Assembly: GCF_002019855.1 (NCBI RefSeq)
Contig: NZ_CM007717.1
Location: 4,364,657 to 4,428,656 of the forward strand
Length of the DNA stretch: 64,000 nucleotides
Source: Streptomyces antibioticus
GTDB taxonomy: Bacteria; Actinomycetota; Actinomycetes; Streptomycetales; Streptomycetaceae
Direction of reading: 5' to 3'
This document shows positions 1 through 8,140 of this stretch, piece by piece. A program made the translations under genes and the position numbers. Within the stretch, counting starts at the first letter, position 1, and every line of letters begins with the position of its first letter. Below the pieces are notes generated by a model. It ran no database searches. It was not told the origin of the DNA and saw only the letters and a program-made list of their open reading frames with translations.

Positions 1-2
1 GG

Positions 3-950
3 CAGTTGCACGAGGGCGAGCAGGTCATCGTCGCCTACGAGCCCTCGGCGCCGCGGGACCTCCAGTACTCGGTGACCGATGTGAACCGCCGGGTGCCGCT
101 GGCGGTGCTCGCGCTGATCTTCGCGGTCGCCGTCGTACTCGTGGGCCGACTGCGAGGCGTCATGGCCCTGGTGGCGCTCGCGATCAGCTTCCTCATCCTG
201 AACTTCTTCATCCTGCCGGCGATCCTGGAGGGGTCGAACCCGCTGGTCGTGGCGGTGGTGGGATCCAGCGCGATCATGCTGATCGCCCTGTATCTGTGTC
301 ACGGGCTATCGGCACGCACGTCTGTCGCCGTGCTCGGCACGCTGATCTCGCTGCTGCTGATCGGTGTTCTGGGCTCGGTCTTCATCGACTGGGCGGGGCT
401 CACCGGCAACACGGACGACAACACCGGGCTGATCCACGGCCTGTACCCGTCGATCGACATGAGCGGTCTGCTGCTCGCGGGCATCATCATCGGCTCGCTC
501 GGTGTGCTCGACGACGTCACGGTCACCCAGACCTCGGCGGTCTGGGAGCTGCACGAGGCCAACCCCGCGATGGGCTGGCGCGGACTGTACCGGGCCGGCA
601 TCCGCATCGGCCGCGACCACATCGCGTCCGTGGTCAACACCCTCGTCCTCGCCTACGCCGGCGCCGCGCTGCCGCTCCTGCTGCTGTTCTCGATCGCGCA
701 GAGCAGCGTCGGCACGGTCGCCAACAGCGAGTTGGTGGCGGAGGAGATCGTGCGCACGCTGGTGGGCTCGATCGGCCTGGTCGCGTCCGTGCCGGTCACC
801 ACGGCCCTCGCCGCGCTCGTGGTGGCGGCCGATCGCCCGGACCCCGGAACGGCCGGCGCGGCCCAGGCCAAGCAGTCCCAGACCCCGACACAGCCCCAGA
901 CTCCGCCCCGCAGCACCGGCAGCGGAAGAGGCAGGCGCCGCAAGCGCTGA
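3..950 (+). CDS. YibE/F-like multi-pass membrane protein, 5' end outside window
   Basis: The reading frame is already open at the left edge, so the N-terminus is missing. The visible 315 residues contain about seven hydrophobic segments (roughly residues 31-50, 52-75, 80-102, 106-132, 154-180, 206-231 and 248-273) and a Pro/Gln-rich cytoplasmic-looking tail ending in basic residues. The stretch GSLGVLDDVTVTQ, followed by a conserved WELHEANP segment, is typical of the YibE/F family, whose biochemical role is unsettled (some members have been proposed as transporters). Family assignment is from motif recognition; transport function is only a family-level guess. It is not obviously in an operon with the minus-strand ssgA that follows about 214 bases later across a C-rich spacer. 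Confidence 0.85.
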   Translation, partial: QLHEGEQVIVAYEPSAPRDLQYSVTDVNRRVPLAVLALIFAVAVVLVGRLRGVMALVALAISFLILNFFILPAILEGSNPLVVAVVGSSAIMLIALYLCHGLSARTSVAVLGTLISLLLIGVLGSVFIDWAGLTGNTDDNTGLIHGLYPSIDMSGLLLAGIIIGSLGVLDDVTVTQTSAVWELHEANPAMGWRGLYRAGIRIGRDHIASVVNTLVLAYAGAALPLLLLFSIAQSSVGTVANSELVAEEIVRTLVGSIGLVASVPVTTALAALVVAADRPDPGTAGAAQAKQSQTPTQPQTPPRSTGSGRGRRRKR

Positions 951-1164
951 AACGCCGGGCGCACGAGCACCGGAAACCCCGGCCCCCTCGTGCGCCTCGC
1001 GCTTCAGTCTGACGCCCCCCACCCCTGACTCAAGCTCAAAGTCCTGCTCCCCACCAAGCCCACCCCACCCACTCCGCCCCCACCCATCGCCCCACCCCGC
1101 AGAAGCGTTCCTTCTCAACCCCACCCCATGGCGAAGCGTTCCGCCTCCCCTCGGCGCCCGCGTC

Positions 1165-1572
1165 TCAGCCCGCGCTCTGCTCCTCCGCCAGGATCCGGTC
1201 CAGCGCCTCGTCCAGATGCGCGTCGAAGTCGGCGAGCGCACCCTCCTGGCCCAGCGGGACCAGCTTGTCCGTGCGGTCGAGGAACGCCACCAGCGGTGCC
1301 GCCGAGGAACGGAACAGCGCCTGGTCGCCGCCGACCTGAAGCCGGATCAGCACCTCGCCCAGCACATCGGGATCGACCGGCGAGACCCGCACATCCCCCT
1401 CGCCGCACGCCCTGCCCACCCCGTCGATGAGCAGCTCACGGCCGAACGCCCAGGTCACCGGGGCATCACCGGGAAGGTGGAAGGTGAGCCGTACGGCATA
1501 GGGATCGTGGGCCTTGTAGCTCAGCTCCACCGGGATGCGGAACGAGAGTTCCTCGGACACGAGGAAGCTCAT
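1165..1572 (-). CDS. ssgA: SsgA, SsgA-like protein controlling sporulation-specific cell division
   Basis: A 135-residue member of the Streptomyces-specific SsgA-like family. Family knowledge: SsgA works with SsgB to position and activate septa by localising FtsZ during sporulation, and its level is limiting for morphology. The sequence starts MSFLVSEELSFRIPVEL and carries the family core FHLPGDAPVTWAFGRELL and the C-terminal segment LVAFLDRTDKLVPLGQE. I chose the second of two adjacent ATGs (codon at 1572-1570) because AGAGG lies five bases before it, whereas it is only two bases from the first ATG. It lies 148 bases downstream of its presumed activator gene on the same strand, matching the ssgR-ssgA pair of S. 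coelicolor. Low ambiguity in family; the exact paralogue is supported by the neighbour. Confidence 0.93.
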   Translation of the reverse strand: MSFLVSEELSFRIPVELSYKAHDPYAVRLTFHLPGDAPVTWAFGRELLIDGVGRACGEGDVRVSPVDPDVLGEVLIRLQVGGDQALFRSSAAPLVAFLDRTDKLVPLGQEGALADFDAHLDEALDRILAEEQSAG

Positions 1573-1720
1573 CATGACCTCTGCCTGTACCGCCTGTACG
1601 GACTCGCGCATCGCCCTACCCCGTCATCTGCCGTCATCTGCCATCGACTGGCCGGGAATCAACCCCTGACACTGCGGGTATCTTGCTGAACGTACACGAC
1701 AGATCACAAGGAGTGAGTTT

Positions 1721-2599
1721 TCAGATACTGATAGAGATCGCGATTGACCCCAACTTGCGCGCGATCTCGCTCTGAAGCTGTCGGGCCGCCGGAAGCAAAC
1801 GGTCGGCATGGCGGGCGGGCAGGGAAATGGCCAGTGTCGCCGCCGTGGTGCCCACCGTGATCGGGATCGCGGCGCACACCGTCCCCAGTGCGTACTCCTG
1901 TCGTTCGACGACCGGTTCCATCCGTCGCGTCCTTTCCAGCCGTCGCAGAAGGCTGGTGTCGTCACGCACCGTGTACGGCGTGATCGACTGAACCGGGTAG
2001 CGGGCCAGGTGTTCGCGGCGGGCCGGTTCGTCCACCTGGGAGAGCAGGCACTGGCCGATGGCGTGGGCGTGGCCGGTCTCGCGGAAGTCCGCCCATTCCT
2101 CGACCGCCGGATTGCTGGGGGTGTCGGCGACGTACATGACCTCGACCTCGCCCTCCCGGTAGCGGGCGTAGTACACGGGGGCACCGATCGAATCGCGCCA
2201 CTGGGCAAGGGTGTCGGCGACCGTGCTGCGACGTTTCTGCGCCGCTCCGCTGCCGGCCAGCCGCTCGGCCGCCTCGCCGAGGAAGAAGAGTCCCCTGTCG
2301 CGGCGCAGATATCCCTCGTGCACCAGGGTGCGCAGCAGGTGGTAGGCGGTGGGCAGGGCGAGCCCCGTCTCCCGGGCCAGTTGTTTGGCCGGGGCGCCGC
2401 CGTGATGTTCGGCGACGGACTCCAGCAGCCGCATGGCGCGCTGCACGGAGCCGATCAGGGTGACCGTCGGGTGCGGTTGCTCGGGGACCGTGGCCCGGGG
2501 TGCCGTGGTGCGGGGTGGGCGCTGGAGCGGGGGTGTGGTGGAGCGAGGGCGGGTGGGGGGTGCCTGCGGTGCCACTGATGCGGTGTCAACCATGGCCAA
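1721..2599 (-). CDS. ssgR: SsgR, IclR-family activator of ssgA
   Basis: An IclR-type regulator of up to 292 residues. After a Pro/Thr-rich N-terminal extension of about 48 residues, a winged helix-turn-helix covers roughly residues 50-110 (AMRLLESVAEHHGG, then ARETGLALPTAYHLLRTLVHEGYL), followed by the IclR effector-binding domain. In S. coelicolor the orthologue SsgR activates ssgA transcription, and the same arrangement is seen here. Two starts are possible: TTG at 2599, which has GGAAG six bases upstream, and ATG at 2593, where the spacing would be twelve. I give the TTG form; conserved sequence begins only near residue 48, so the extension is poorly constrained. The gene ends with an unusual SIAISISI tail just before ssgA. 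Confidence 0.9.
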   Translation of the reverse strand: MAMVDTASVAPQAPPTRPRSTTPPLQRPPRTTAPRATVPEQPHPTVTLIGSVQRAMRLLESVAEHHGGAPAKQLARETGLALPTAYHLLRTLVHEGYLRRDRGLFFLGEAAERLAGSGAAQKRRSTVADTLAQWRDSIGAPVYYARYREGEVEVMYVADTPSNPAVEEWADFRETGHAHAIGQCLLSQVDEPARREHLARYPVQSITPYTVRDDTSLLRRLERTRRMEPVVERQEYALGTVCAAIPITVGTTAATLAISLPARHADRLLPAARQLQSEIARKLGSIAISISI

Positions 2600-2801
2600 G
2601 GGTCACTTCCGAAGGCGCGAGGGGGGCGGCCCGTGCGGGGAACACGGGAGGGGAGGTACGCCGCTCGCGGGGGTCGTGGCCCCCGCGTCGAACTCCGGAC
2701 TTTAACCGCCTGCCACCGCTCGCAGCCGGGCTGCGAGGGAAACTTCCCCCGGCCGAGGGAACCGGTGATTCCCGTTACCGATCACCGGTCTCGGCCACCG
2801 C

Positions 2802-3014
2802 TCACCAGTCCCCGCGCGAGGAGGAACTCGACATGAACTTCCGTACGACGTAGATCAGGCCGCCGACCAGGGCGACGAAGATCAGCAGCTTGAAGAGCAG
2901 GGCGATCACGAAGCCGACGATGCTGGCTATCAGACCGCCGAACACGACGAGGGCGATGACCGGCACCGCCACCCACTTCACCCACCACGGCAGTCCCGCG
3001 AAGATCTCACGCAT
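2802..3014 (-). CDS. Small DUF5326-type membrane protein
   Basis: A 70-residue protein made almost entirely of two hydrophobic helices: about residues 10-34 (WWVKWVAVPVIALVVFGGLI onward) and 35-60, followed by a short basic, Ser-rich tail (RKFMSSSSSRGDW). This layout and the MREIFAGLPWWVKWVAVPVIA start match the Streptomyces DUF5326 family. No function is known for the family. A GGAGG-like stretch (AGGAGGAGGACAAGGGCG) directly precedes the ATG on the minus strand. It stands alone between ssgR and a cupin gene. Confidence 0.8.
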   Translation of the reverse strand: MREIFAGLPWWVKWVAVPVIALVVFGGLIASIVGFVIALLFKLLIFVALVGGLIYVVRKFMSSSSSRGDW

Positions 3015-3174
3015 CGCCCTTGTCCTCCTCCTTCGGTGGTCCGGCGCCGATGACGGCCCGGATCCGCATTTTCATGTCCTGCGGTCGATGCTAGATCCGC
3101 GAGGGGCCCCGGCGGACGCCTCGCGCCCCTTGTCCTCCCCTGAACGATCCCCTAGGGAACCCCGAGACCCGGCG

Positions 3175-3492
3175 TCACGCCTCGGGCGGAGAGAACACCA
3201 CCATGACCCTCAGATCCTCACTGATGTGGTGGAACTTGTGGGCGACTCCGGCCGGGACATAGACCACACTCCCGCGTGCCACCTCGGTCGTCTCCATGCC
3301 CACGGTGAGGGAGGCCCGCCCGCTCACCACGAAGTACACCTCGTCCTGGCTGTGCGGTTTCTGTGGATCGGCGGCGCCGGCGTCGAGCGCGTACAGCCCG
3401 ACCGACATGTTCCGCTCCCGCAGGAACTGGAGGTAGGCGCCGTCGTTGGCGGCCCGCTCCGCCTCCAGTTCATCCAACCGGAATGCCTTCAT
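3175..3492 (-). CDS. Single-domain cupin protein
   Basis: A 105-residue protein with one cupin barrel. Cupin motif 1 is seen as PHSQDEVYFVVSGRA (His47, Glu51) and motif 2 as VPAGVAHKF (His85). The second histidine of the usual HxH pair is Gln49, so the metal site would be 2-His/1-Glu at best, or altered. Cupins of this size include small-molecule epimerases, dioxygenases and sensor proteins, so no reaction can be named. The ATG at 3492 was chosen because the domain begins directly after it and upstream codons overlap the region of the divergent gene. It is divergent from the holin-like gene, with about 58 bases between the start codons. Confidence 0.82.
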   Translation of the reverse strand: MKAFRLDELEAERAANDGAYLQFLRERNMSVGLYALDAGAADPQKPHSQDEVYFVVSGRASLTVGMETTEVARGSVVYVPAGVAHKFHHISEDLRVMVVFSPPEA

Positions 3493-3550
3493 CGAGTTTG
3501 TCCGCCCTCGCCCGGTGCTCGTTGCCGATCTCTCTGCCACGATCAGACAC

Positions 3551-3928
3551 ATGAAGAATTTCGTAGTCAAGACGATCGCCAACGCGGGCGCTCTGGCGGT
3601 CGCCGTCTGGGTGGTCTCCGGCATCACCCTGTCCGGTGACAGCACGGCCAAGAAGGCCGGCACCCTCATAGTCGTGGCCCTGCTCTTCGGCCTGGTGAAC
3701 TTCCTGGTCAAGCCGATCGTGAAGGTGCTGACCTTCCCGCTGTTCATCCTCACGCTCGGCCTGATCACCCTGGTGGTCAACGCGTTGATGCTGCTGTTGA
3801 CGTCGTGGCTGGCCGATGTGTTCGACGTGGCCTTCCATGTCGACGGGTTCTGGACCGCGGTCGTCGGCGGCCTGATCATCTCCGTCGTCTCCTGGGCCCT
3901 CAACGTCGTGCTGCCGGACGAGGACTGA
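3551..3928 (+). CDS. Phage-holin superfamily IV-like four-helix membrane protein
   Basis: A 125-residue protein with four hydrophobic helices (about residues 5-25, 34-52, 55-82 and 98-118) and the family-typical segment LVNFLVKPIVKVLTFPLFILTLGLITLVVNALML. This is the widespread chromosomal family named after mycobacterial phage holins; most members are not in prophages and have no known role. I start at ATG 3551 because the conserved sequence begins MKNFVVKTI. No clear ribosome-binding site precedes it, so a leaderless or weakly translated message is possible. It ends eight bases before the tyrosine phosphatase gene, suggesting co-transcription. Confidence 0.85.
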   Translation: MKNFVVKTIANAGALAVAVWVVSGITLSGDSTAKKAGTLIVVALLFGLVNFLVKPIVKVLTFPLFILTLGLITLVVNALMLLLTSWLADVFDVAFHVDGFWTAVVGGLIISVVSWALNVVLPDED

Positions 3929-3936
3929 ATCCCACG

Positions 3937-4428
3937 ATGACCTACCGCGTCTGCTTCGTCTGCACCGGCAACATCTGCCGCTCGCCGATGGCCGAGTCGG
4001 TCTTCCGCGCGCGGGTGGCGGACGCCGGGCTGGAGTCGGTGGTCGAGGTCGACAGCGCGGGCACGGGCGGCTGGCACGAGGGCGAGGACGCCGACCCCCG
4101 CACGCTCTCCGTCCTCGGGGAGCACGGCTACGTCCTCGCCCACGCGGCCCGGGTGTTCGAGCCGTCCTGGTTCGCCCGCCGGGACCTGGTGATCGCCCTC
4201 GACACCGGACACCTCAAGGCCCTGCGCCGCCTCGCGCCCTCGCCGCGGGACGCCGCGAAGGTACGGCTGCTGCGGTCCTACGACCCGGGCGCGGGCGACG
4301 ACCTCGACGTACCCGACCCCTACTACGGGGGCCGGGACGGCTTCGAGGAGTGCCTGGAGATGGTGGAGCGGGCCGGCGCCGGACTGCTCGCCGCGGTACG
4401 TGAAGAACTGGAAGGACGCACGACATGA
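3937..4428 (+). CDS. ptpA: Low-molecular-weight protein tyrosine phosphatase
   Basis: A 163-residue enzyme that hydrolyses phosphotyrosine on proteins. The signature loop CX5R is seen at Cys9-Arg15 (VCTGNICRS), right at the N-terminus as is normal for the family, and the general-acid loop is the DVPDPYYGG segment near the C-terminus. The Streptomyces orthologue PtpA is known to dephosphorylate phosphotyrosine and to influence secondary metabolism; that role is inferred here by similarity. Its stop codon overlaps the start of the next gene in ATGA, so the two are likely translationally coupled, although a functional link between a phosphatase and a trans-sulfuration enzyme is not obvious. Confidence 0.93.
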   Translation: MTYRVCFVCTGNICRSPMAESVFRARVADAGLESVVEVDSAGTGGWHEGEDADPRTLSVLGEHGYVLAHAARVFEPSWFARRDLVIALDTGHLKALRRLAPSPRDAAKVRLLRSYDPGAGDDLDVPDPYYGGRDGFEECLEMVERAGAGLLAAVREELEGRTT

Positions 4429-5591
4429 GCGGACCCGCCGCGGACGGCCGGGACACACCGCGGCCCGAGAGCACCGGTGACGGCACGCGCGTGGTGCGCG
4501 CGGGACTGCCCGAGCCGGTCAAGTACGAGCCGACCCTGCCGGGACCGGTGTTCGCCGCCCACTTCCATCTGCCGGGCGAGCCCACCGGCCCGTACACCTA
4601 CGGCCGCGACGAGAACCCGACCTGGACCCACCTGGAGCGGGCCCTGGGCGAGTTGGAGGCCCCCGGGCAGGAGGACGTCGAGACGCTGGCGTTCGCCTCC
4701 GGGATGGCCGCGATCTCGTCCGTGCTCTTCTCCCTGCTGCGCTCCGGCGACACCGTCGTCCTGCCCGGCGACGGCTACCAGGTCTTCCCCTTGGTGCGCG
4801 CGCAGTTGGAGGCGTACGGCATCGAGGTGCGGACCGCGCCGACCGCGGGCGACGCCCAACTGGACGCCCTCGAAGGCGCCCGGCTGCTGTGGATCGAGTC
4901 GCCGTCGAACCCGGGGCTCGACGTGTGCGACATCCGGCGGCTCGTCGAGGCGGCACACGCGCGGGGCGCTCTCGTGGCCGTGGACAACACGCTCGCGACC
5001 CCGCTCGGGCAGCGCCCGCTGGAACTCGGCGCCGACTTCTCGGTGGCCAGCGGCACCAAACAGCTCACGGGTCACGGCGACGTCCTGCTCGGCTACGTCA
5101 GCGGACGGACCGGCGAGGCCATGACCGCCGTACGGCGCTGGCGCAAGATCGTGGGGGCGATCCCGGGGCCCATGGAGGCGTGGCTGGCGCACCGGTCGAT
5201 CGCCACGCTGCATCTGCGCGTCGAGCGGCAGAGCGCCACCGCGCTGGCCGTCGCCGAGGCGCTGCGGGCCTGTCCCGAGGTGAGCGGGCTGCGGTATCCA
5301 GGACTGCCCGGCGACCCCTCGTACCAGGTCGCCTCGCGGCAGATGCGGCGCTACGGCTGCGTGGTGTCGTTCACGCTGCCCACGCGCGCGCGTGCCGAGC
5401 GTTTCCTGGCGGAGCTGCGGCTCGTGGACGACGCGACGAGCTTCGGAGGGGTGCGTTCCACGGCCGAGCGGCGCGGGCGCTGGGGCGGTGACGCCGTGCC
5501 GGAGGGCTTCATCCGGCTGTCGGTGGGGGCGGAGGACCCGGAGGACCTGGTGGCGGATGTGCTGCGCGCGCTGAAGGAATCGGCGCGATGA
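4425..5591 (+). CDS. PLP-dependent trans-sulfuration enzyme (cystathionine gamma-synthase/gamma-lyase family)
   Basis: A 388-residue Cys/Met-metabolism PLP enzyme. The Schiff-base lysine is Lys212 in SGTKQLTGHGD, and the preceding VDNTLATPLGQRPLELGADF carries the Asp that holds the pyridine nitrogen. Also visible are the substrate/PLP segments YGRDENPTW and LAFASGMAAISSVLFSLL. The C-terminal SFGGVRSTAERR with ...GFIRLSVGAEDPEDL is typical. Sequence alone cannot separate cystathionine gamma-synthase, gamma-lyase and methionine gamma-lyase; Streptomyces orthologues at this place are usually annotated as cystathionine gamma-lyase or synthase. It overlaps ptpA by four bases and is followed by a strong terminator hairpin. 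Confidence 0.9.
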   Translation: MSGPAADGRDTPRPESTGDGTRVVRAGLPEPVKYEPTLPGPVFAAHFHLPGEPTGPYTYGRDENPTWTHLERALGELEAPGQEDVETLAFASGMAAISSVLFSLLRSGDTVVLPGDGYQVFPLVRAQLEAYGIEVRTAPTAGDAQLDALEGARLLWIESPSNPGLDVCDIRRLVEAAHARGALVAVDNTLATPLGQRPLELGADFSVASGTKQLTGHGDVLLGYVSGRTGEAMTAVRRWRKIVGAIPGPMEAWLAHRSIATLHLRVERQSATALAVAEALRACPEVSGLRYPGLPGDPSYQVASRQMRRYGCVVSFTLPTRARAERFLAELRLVDDATSFGGVRSTAERRGRWGGDAVPEGFIRLSVGAEDPEDLVADVLRALKESAR

Positions 5592-5642
5592 CCGGCTTAC
5601 GGCCGCCCGTGCGGTGTCCCTCTACGTCCCTCTACGCACAAC

Positions 5643-5681
5643 GGACGGTCCGAGCCTCCCCCCTCGTGGCTCGGACCGTCC
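5643..5681. terminator. Rho-independent-type hairpin after the trans-sulfuration gene
   Basis: A perfect 14-bp stem (5643-5656 with 5668-5681) around an 11-base C-rich loop. It lies about 50 bases after the stop codon at 5591. No long U-run follows, as is common for high-GC actinobacteria. Confidence 0.85.
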
Positions 5682-5828
5682 TCGGTTCCGCGCGCGAAGA
5701 ACCGCGCGAACAAGGCTAGTTGACTCTGTGTCGGTGTCCAATCACAGTAGCGGCAGCGACCTATCGACTTATTTATAGTTGGGGCTGCCCGGGAGCCGCG
5801 TACCAGGGCGGAGAGGTGGGGACGATTC

Positions 5829-6734
5829 ATGGATCTGGCCTTGCTGCGCACCTTCGTGACCGTGCACCGGGCCGGCTCCTTCACCCGCGCCGCCGCACTG
5901 CTGGGTCTGTCCCAGCCGGCCGTCACCTCCCAGATCCGCACCCTCGAACGGCAACTGGGACGCCCGCTCTTCCTGCGCCGGCCTCGCGGAGTGACCCCCA
6001 CGACCATGGGCGACGAACTCGCCCACAAGGCGGCACCGCATCTCGACGCCCTGGTGGAGATCGCCGAGACCGGACTCGACGACGACTCCTCGCTCCGGAC
6101 CCTGCATCTGGCAGGACCACCGGAGTTCACCGCCGAGCGCGCCCTGCCCGCCCTCACCGAACTGTGCGGCGACGACGGCCAGGGGCTGACCCTGCGGGCC
6201 TCCTTCGGAACCGCCGAGGAGGTCTTGGAAGGACTGGCCGCCGGACACCACGACCTCGCCATCAGCACCGCCCGGCCGCGCGGCGCGCTGCTCACCGCCA
6301 CCCCGCTCTGCGACGAGGAACATGTCCTGGTCGCCGCACCCCACTGGGCCGACCGGATCGACGCCGGGAGACTGCGTCGCGACGGCGCCGCCGCGCTGGA
6401 GGATCTTCCGGTGGTGGAGGTGCACGAGTCGCTGCCGCTGGTCTCCCGGTACTGGGCGGCCGTCTTCGACTCCCGGCCGGCCGCCTCGGGCACGGTCGTC
6501 GTCCCCGATCTGCGCGCGGTCCTCGCCTGCGCGATCGCGGGGGCGGGCCTGGCGGTTCTGCCCCGCTATCTCTGCGCCGCCGCGCTGGAACGCGGGGAGG
6601 TTGTCGCCCCGCACGAGCCCGCGGTGCCACCACTGCGGACCTACGTCCTGGTGGTGCGCGCCGGCACCCTGGCGATGCCGCATGTCGCCCGGGCCCACGA
6701 CCGGCTGCTGGGCGCGGCCACCGAGTGGTGCTGA
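5829..6734 (+). CDS. LysR-family transcriptional regulator
   Basis: A 301-residue LysR-type regulator. The N-terminal winged helix-turn-helix spans about residues 1-62 (MDLALLRTFVTVHRAGSFTRAAALLGLSQPAVTSQIRTLERQLGRPLF) and the rest is the two-lobed inducer-binding domain. The target and inducer are not evident: the flanking genes are a trans-sulfuration enzyme behind a terminator and a downstream NUDIX gene, and there is no divergent partner. The AT-rich sequence just before the gene contains a CTAT-N10-ATAG dyad (5761-5778) that could be an autoregulatory LysR box, but this is weak. Confidence 0.92.
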   Translation: MDLALLRTFVTVHRAGSFTRAAALLGLSQPAVTSQIRTLERQLGRPLFLRRPRGVTPTTMGDELAHKAAPHLDALVEIAETGLDDDSSLRTLHLAGPPEFTAERALPALTELCGDDGQGLTLRASFGTAEEVLEGLAAGHHDLAISTARPRGALLTATPLCDEEHVLVAAPHWADRIDAGRLRRDGAAALEDLPVVEVHESLPLVSRYWAAVFDSRPAASGTVVVPDLRAVLACAIAGAGLAVLPRYLCAAALERGEVVAPHEPAVPPLRTYVLVVRAGTLAMPHVARAHDRLLGAATEWC

Positions 6735-6823
6735 ACGGACGGTCGCGTACGGCCGAGAAGCGGGAACGGACGGGCAGTTGGGAGGAGATCACGGAGCAGG
6801 TTCGGCCAGTGACGTTTCGCGAT

Positions 6824-6837
6824 GTTTCACGTGGAAC
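6824..6837. promoter_or_regulatory. parS: parS variant (one mismatch)
   Basis: The sequence GTTTCACGTGGAAC differs from the palindromic ParB site by one base. Variants of this type are, to my knowledge, accepted among Streptomyces parS sites. It sits between the LysR and NUDIX genes. Confidence 0.8.
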
Positions 6838-6858
6838 CAACCGGGCCACATTTCTCCC

Positions 6859-7341
6859 ATGACCGTCCGACCCGTGGTCAAGCGCACCGCCCGTGCCGTT
6901 CTGCTGGACGGCGACGACCTGATCCTGATCAAGCGCACCAAGCCCGGTGTGGATCCGTACTGGCTCACGCCCGGCGGCGGGGTCGAACCCGACGACGCCA
7001 CCGTCGTGGACGCCCTGCATCGCGAGGTGCACGAGGAACTCGGCGCCAAGGTCACCGATGTCGTGCCCTGCTTCGTCGACACCGTCGAGCACATCGGCGA
7101 GGACGCCGCCACCACCGGTGTGAAGGTGCAGCACTTCTTCGTCTGCCGACTGGAGTCCATGGACCCCGGCCTGCGCCACGGCCCCGAGATCGACGAGCCC
7201 GCGGGCGAGTACGAGATCGTCCGCGTGCCGTTCACCCGGGTCGGGATCGCCTCCGTCCATCTCGTCCCGCTCTCCCTGCGGCACTACCTGGACGGCAACA
7301 TCGAGGGCGTCCGCGCGATGCACGCACCCGATCTGGGCTGA
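6859..7341 (+). CDS. NUDIX hydrolase
   Basis: A 160-residue NUDIX-fold protein expected to cleave nucleoside-diphosphate-linked substrates with Mg2+. The NUDIX box is seen as GGGVEPDDATVVDALH followed by REVHEELGA: the catalytic REVHEE part is intact, but the first glutamate of the GX5EX7REUXEE pattern is replaced by Ala. The start ATG at 6859 directly precedes MTVRPVVKRTARAVLL, the first beta strand of the fold; there is no convincing ribosome-binding site, and the spacer upstream contains a parS variant. The substrate cannot be predicted. It converges with a HAD phosphatase gene on the other strand. Confidence 0.88.
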   Translation: MTVRPVVKRTARAVLLDGDDLILIKRTKPGVDPYWLTPGGGVEPDDATVVDALHREVHEELGAKVTDVVPCFVDTVEHIGEDAATTGVKVQHFFVCRLESMDPGLRHGPEIDEPAGEYEIVRVPFTRVGIASVHLVPLSLRHYLDGNIEGVRAMHAPDLG

Positions 7342-7366
7342 GCCGCTTCGCGGACTCTCCTCTCAA

Positions 7367-7999
7367 CTACAGGGCGGGGCGCACCAATGCGTAGGCGTCC
7401 CACAGATCCATGCCTGCGTAGGAGTGGGTGGCGATGCCGGCCAGATGACGGTCCGCGTTGACCGCGACCGACACCGGTACCGCCGCGAACAGATCCTTGT
7501 CGGAGAGCGAGTCGCCGTAGGCGACACAGTCGTCGCGTGTCACTCCGAACTCCGCGCACAGCCGGTCGGCGATCACCACCTTCGCCTGCGCGCTGAGCAC
7601 CCCGGCCGGGTCCACGGGCTCCGTGAAGGGGATCGCGGGAAACCGTGATCCATAGGCCGCGTGCGCACCCCAGCCGAGGAGTCTCTCCACGAAGAAGGAC
7701 GGCGAGAGGGAGACGACAGCGCAGTACTCCCCCCGGTCGCTGATCTCCGTCCAGACCTCGCGAATCCGCGCCAGCCAGGGTGCCCCCTCGAACGCCGCCA
7801 CGACATGCTCCTCGGTGAGCCGCGTCCACAGGGCGTGTACCTGCGTCGCATACTCCGGCGGTCCGATGCGTCCCGCGGAGATCGCCTGCTCCAGCGCCAT
7901 GGTCTCGGCCAGCAGCCCGAGTTGGCGGGAGATCTCGAGCGGCGCGGACGTTCCGTGCAGCAAGGTGCCGTCGAGGTCGAAGAGATGAAGTCTCGCCAT
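7367..7999 (-). CDS. HAD-superfamily phosphatase (SerB-like subclass)
   Basis: A 210-residue HAD hydrolase. Motif I is DLDGTL with nucleophile Asp8 and acid/base Asp10; motif II is the serine in CAVVSLSPSFF; motif III is the lysine of AQAKVVIADRL; motif IV is YGDSLSDKDLF. The helical cap inserted after motif I (about residues 15-85) puts it in the subclass I, HAD-IB-like group that contains phosphoserine phosphatase. The natural substrate is unknown. It is divergent from a GNAT gene; a perfect parS lies in the space between them. Confidence 0.85.
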   Translation of the reverse strand: MARLHLFDLDGTLLHGTSAPLEISRQLGLLAETMALEQAISAGRIGPPEYATQVHALWTRLTEEHVVAAFEGAPWLARIREVWTEISDRGEYCAVVSLSPSFFVERLLGWGAHAAYGSRFPAIPFTEPVDPAGVLSAQAKVVIADRLCAEFGVTRDDCVAYGDSLSDKDLFAAVPVSVAVNADRHLAGIATHSYAGMDLWDAYALVRPAL

Positions 8000-8014
8000 G
8001 GGCCGAGGCTAGCG

Positions 8015-8028
8015 ATGTTTCACGTGAA
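8015..8028. promoter_or_regulatory. parS: parS (perfect)
   Basis: A perfect GTTTCACGTGAAAC palindrome, the ParB nucleation site. It lies in the divergent intergenic region between the HAD phosphatase and GNAT genes. Confidence 0.95.
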
Positions 8029-8140
8029 ACAGGCTGCTTCGCCTGCGCGGGGTGCGCTGGCCGACGGCATGGCCAAAAGCACGTACGTCTCAGGGGAATC
8101 AGGTGGACGCCGAGGCCCCGAGTCGGACAGCCTGGCCTGC

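Noticed and set aside
951..1164. C-rich spacer with repeated CCCCAC motifs considered as a regulatory RNA
   Set aside because: No stable stem or promoter could be drawn; it appears to be skewed non-coding sequence.
3551..3928. Holin-like gene considered as a prophage remnant
   Set aside because: No other phage gene is near, and this family is common as a chromosomal membrane protein in actinobacteria.
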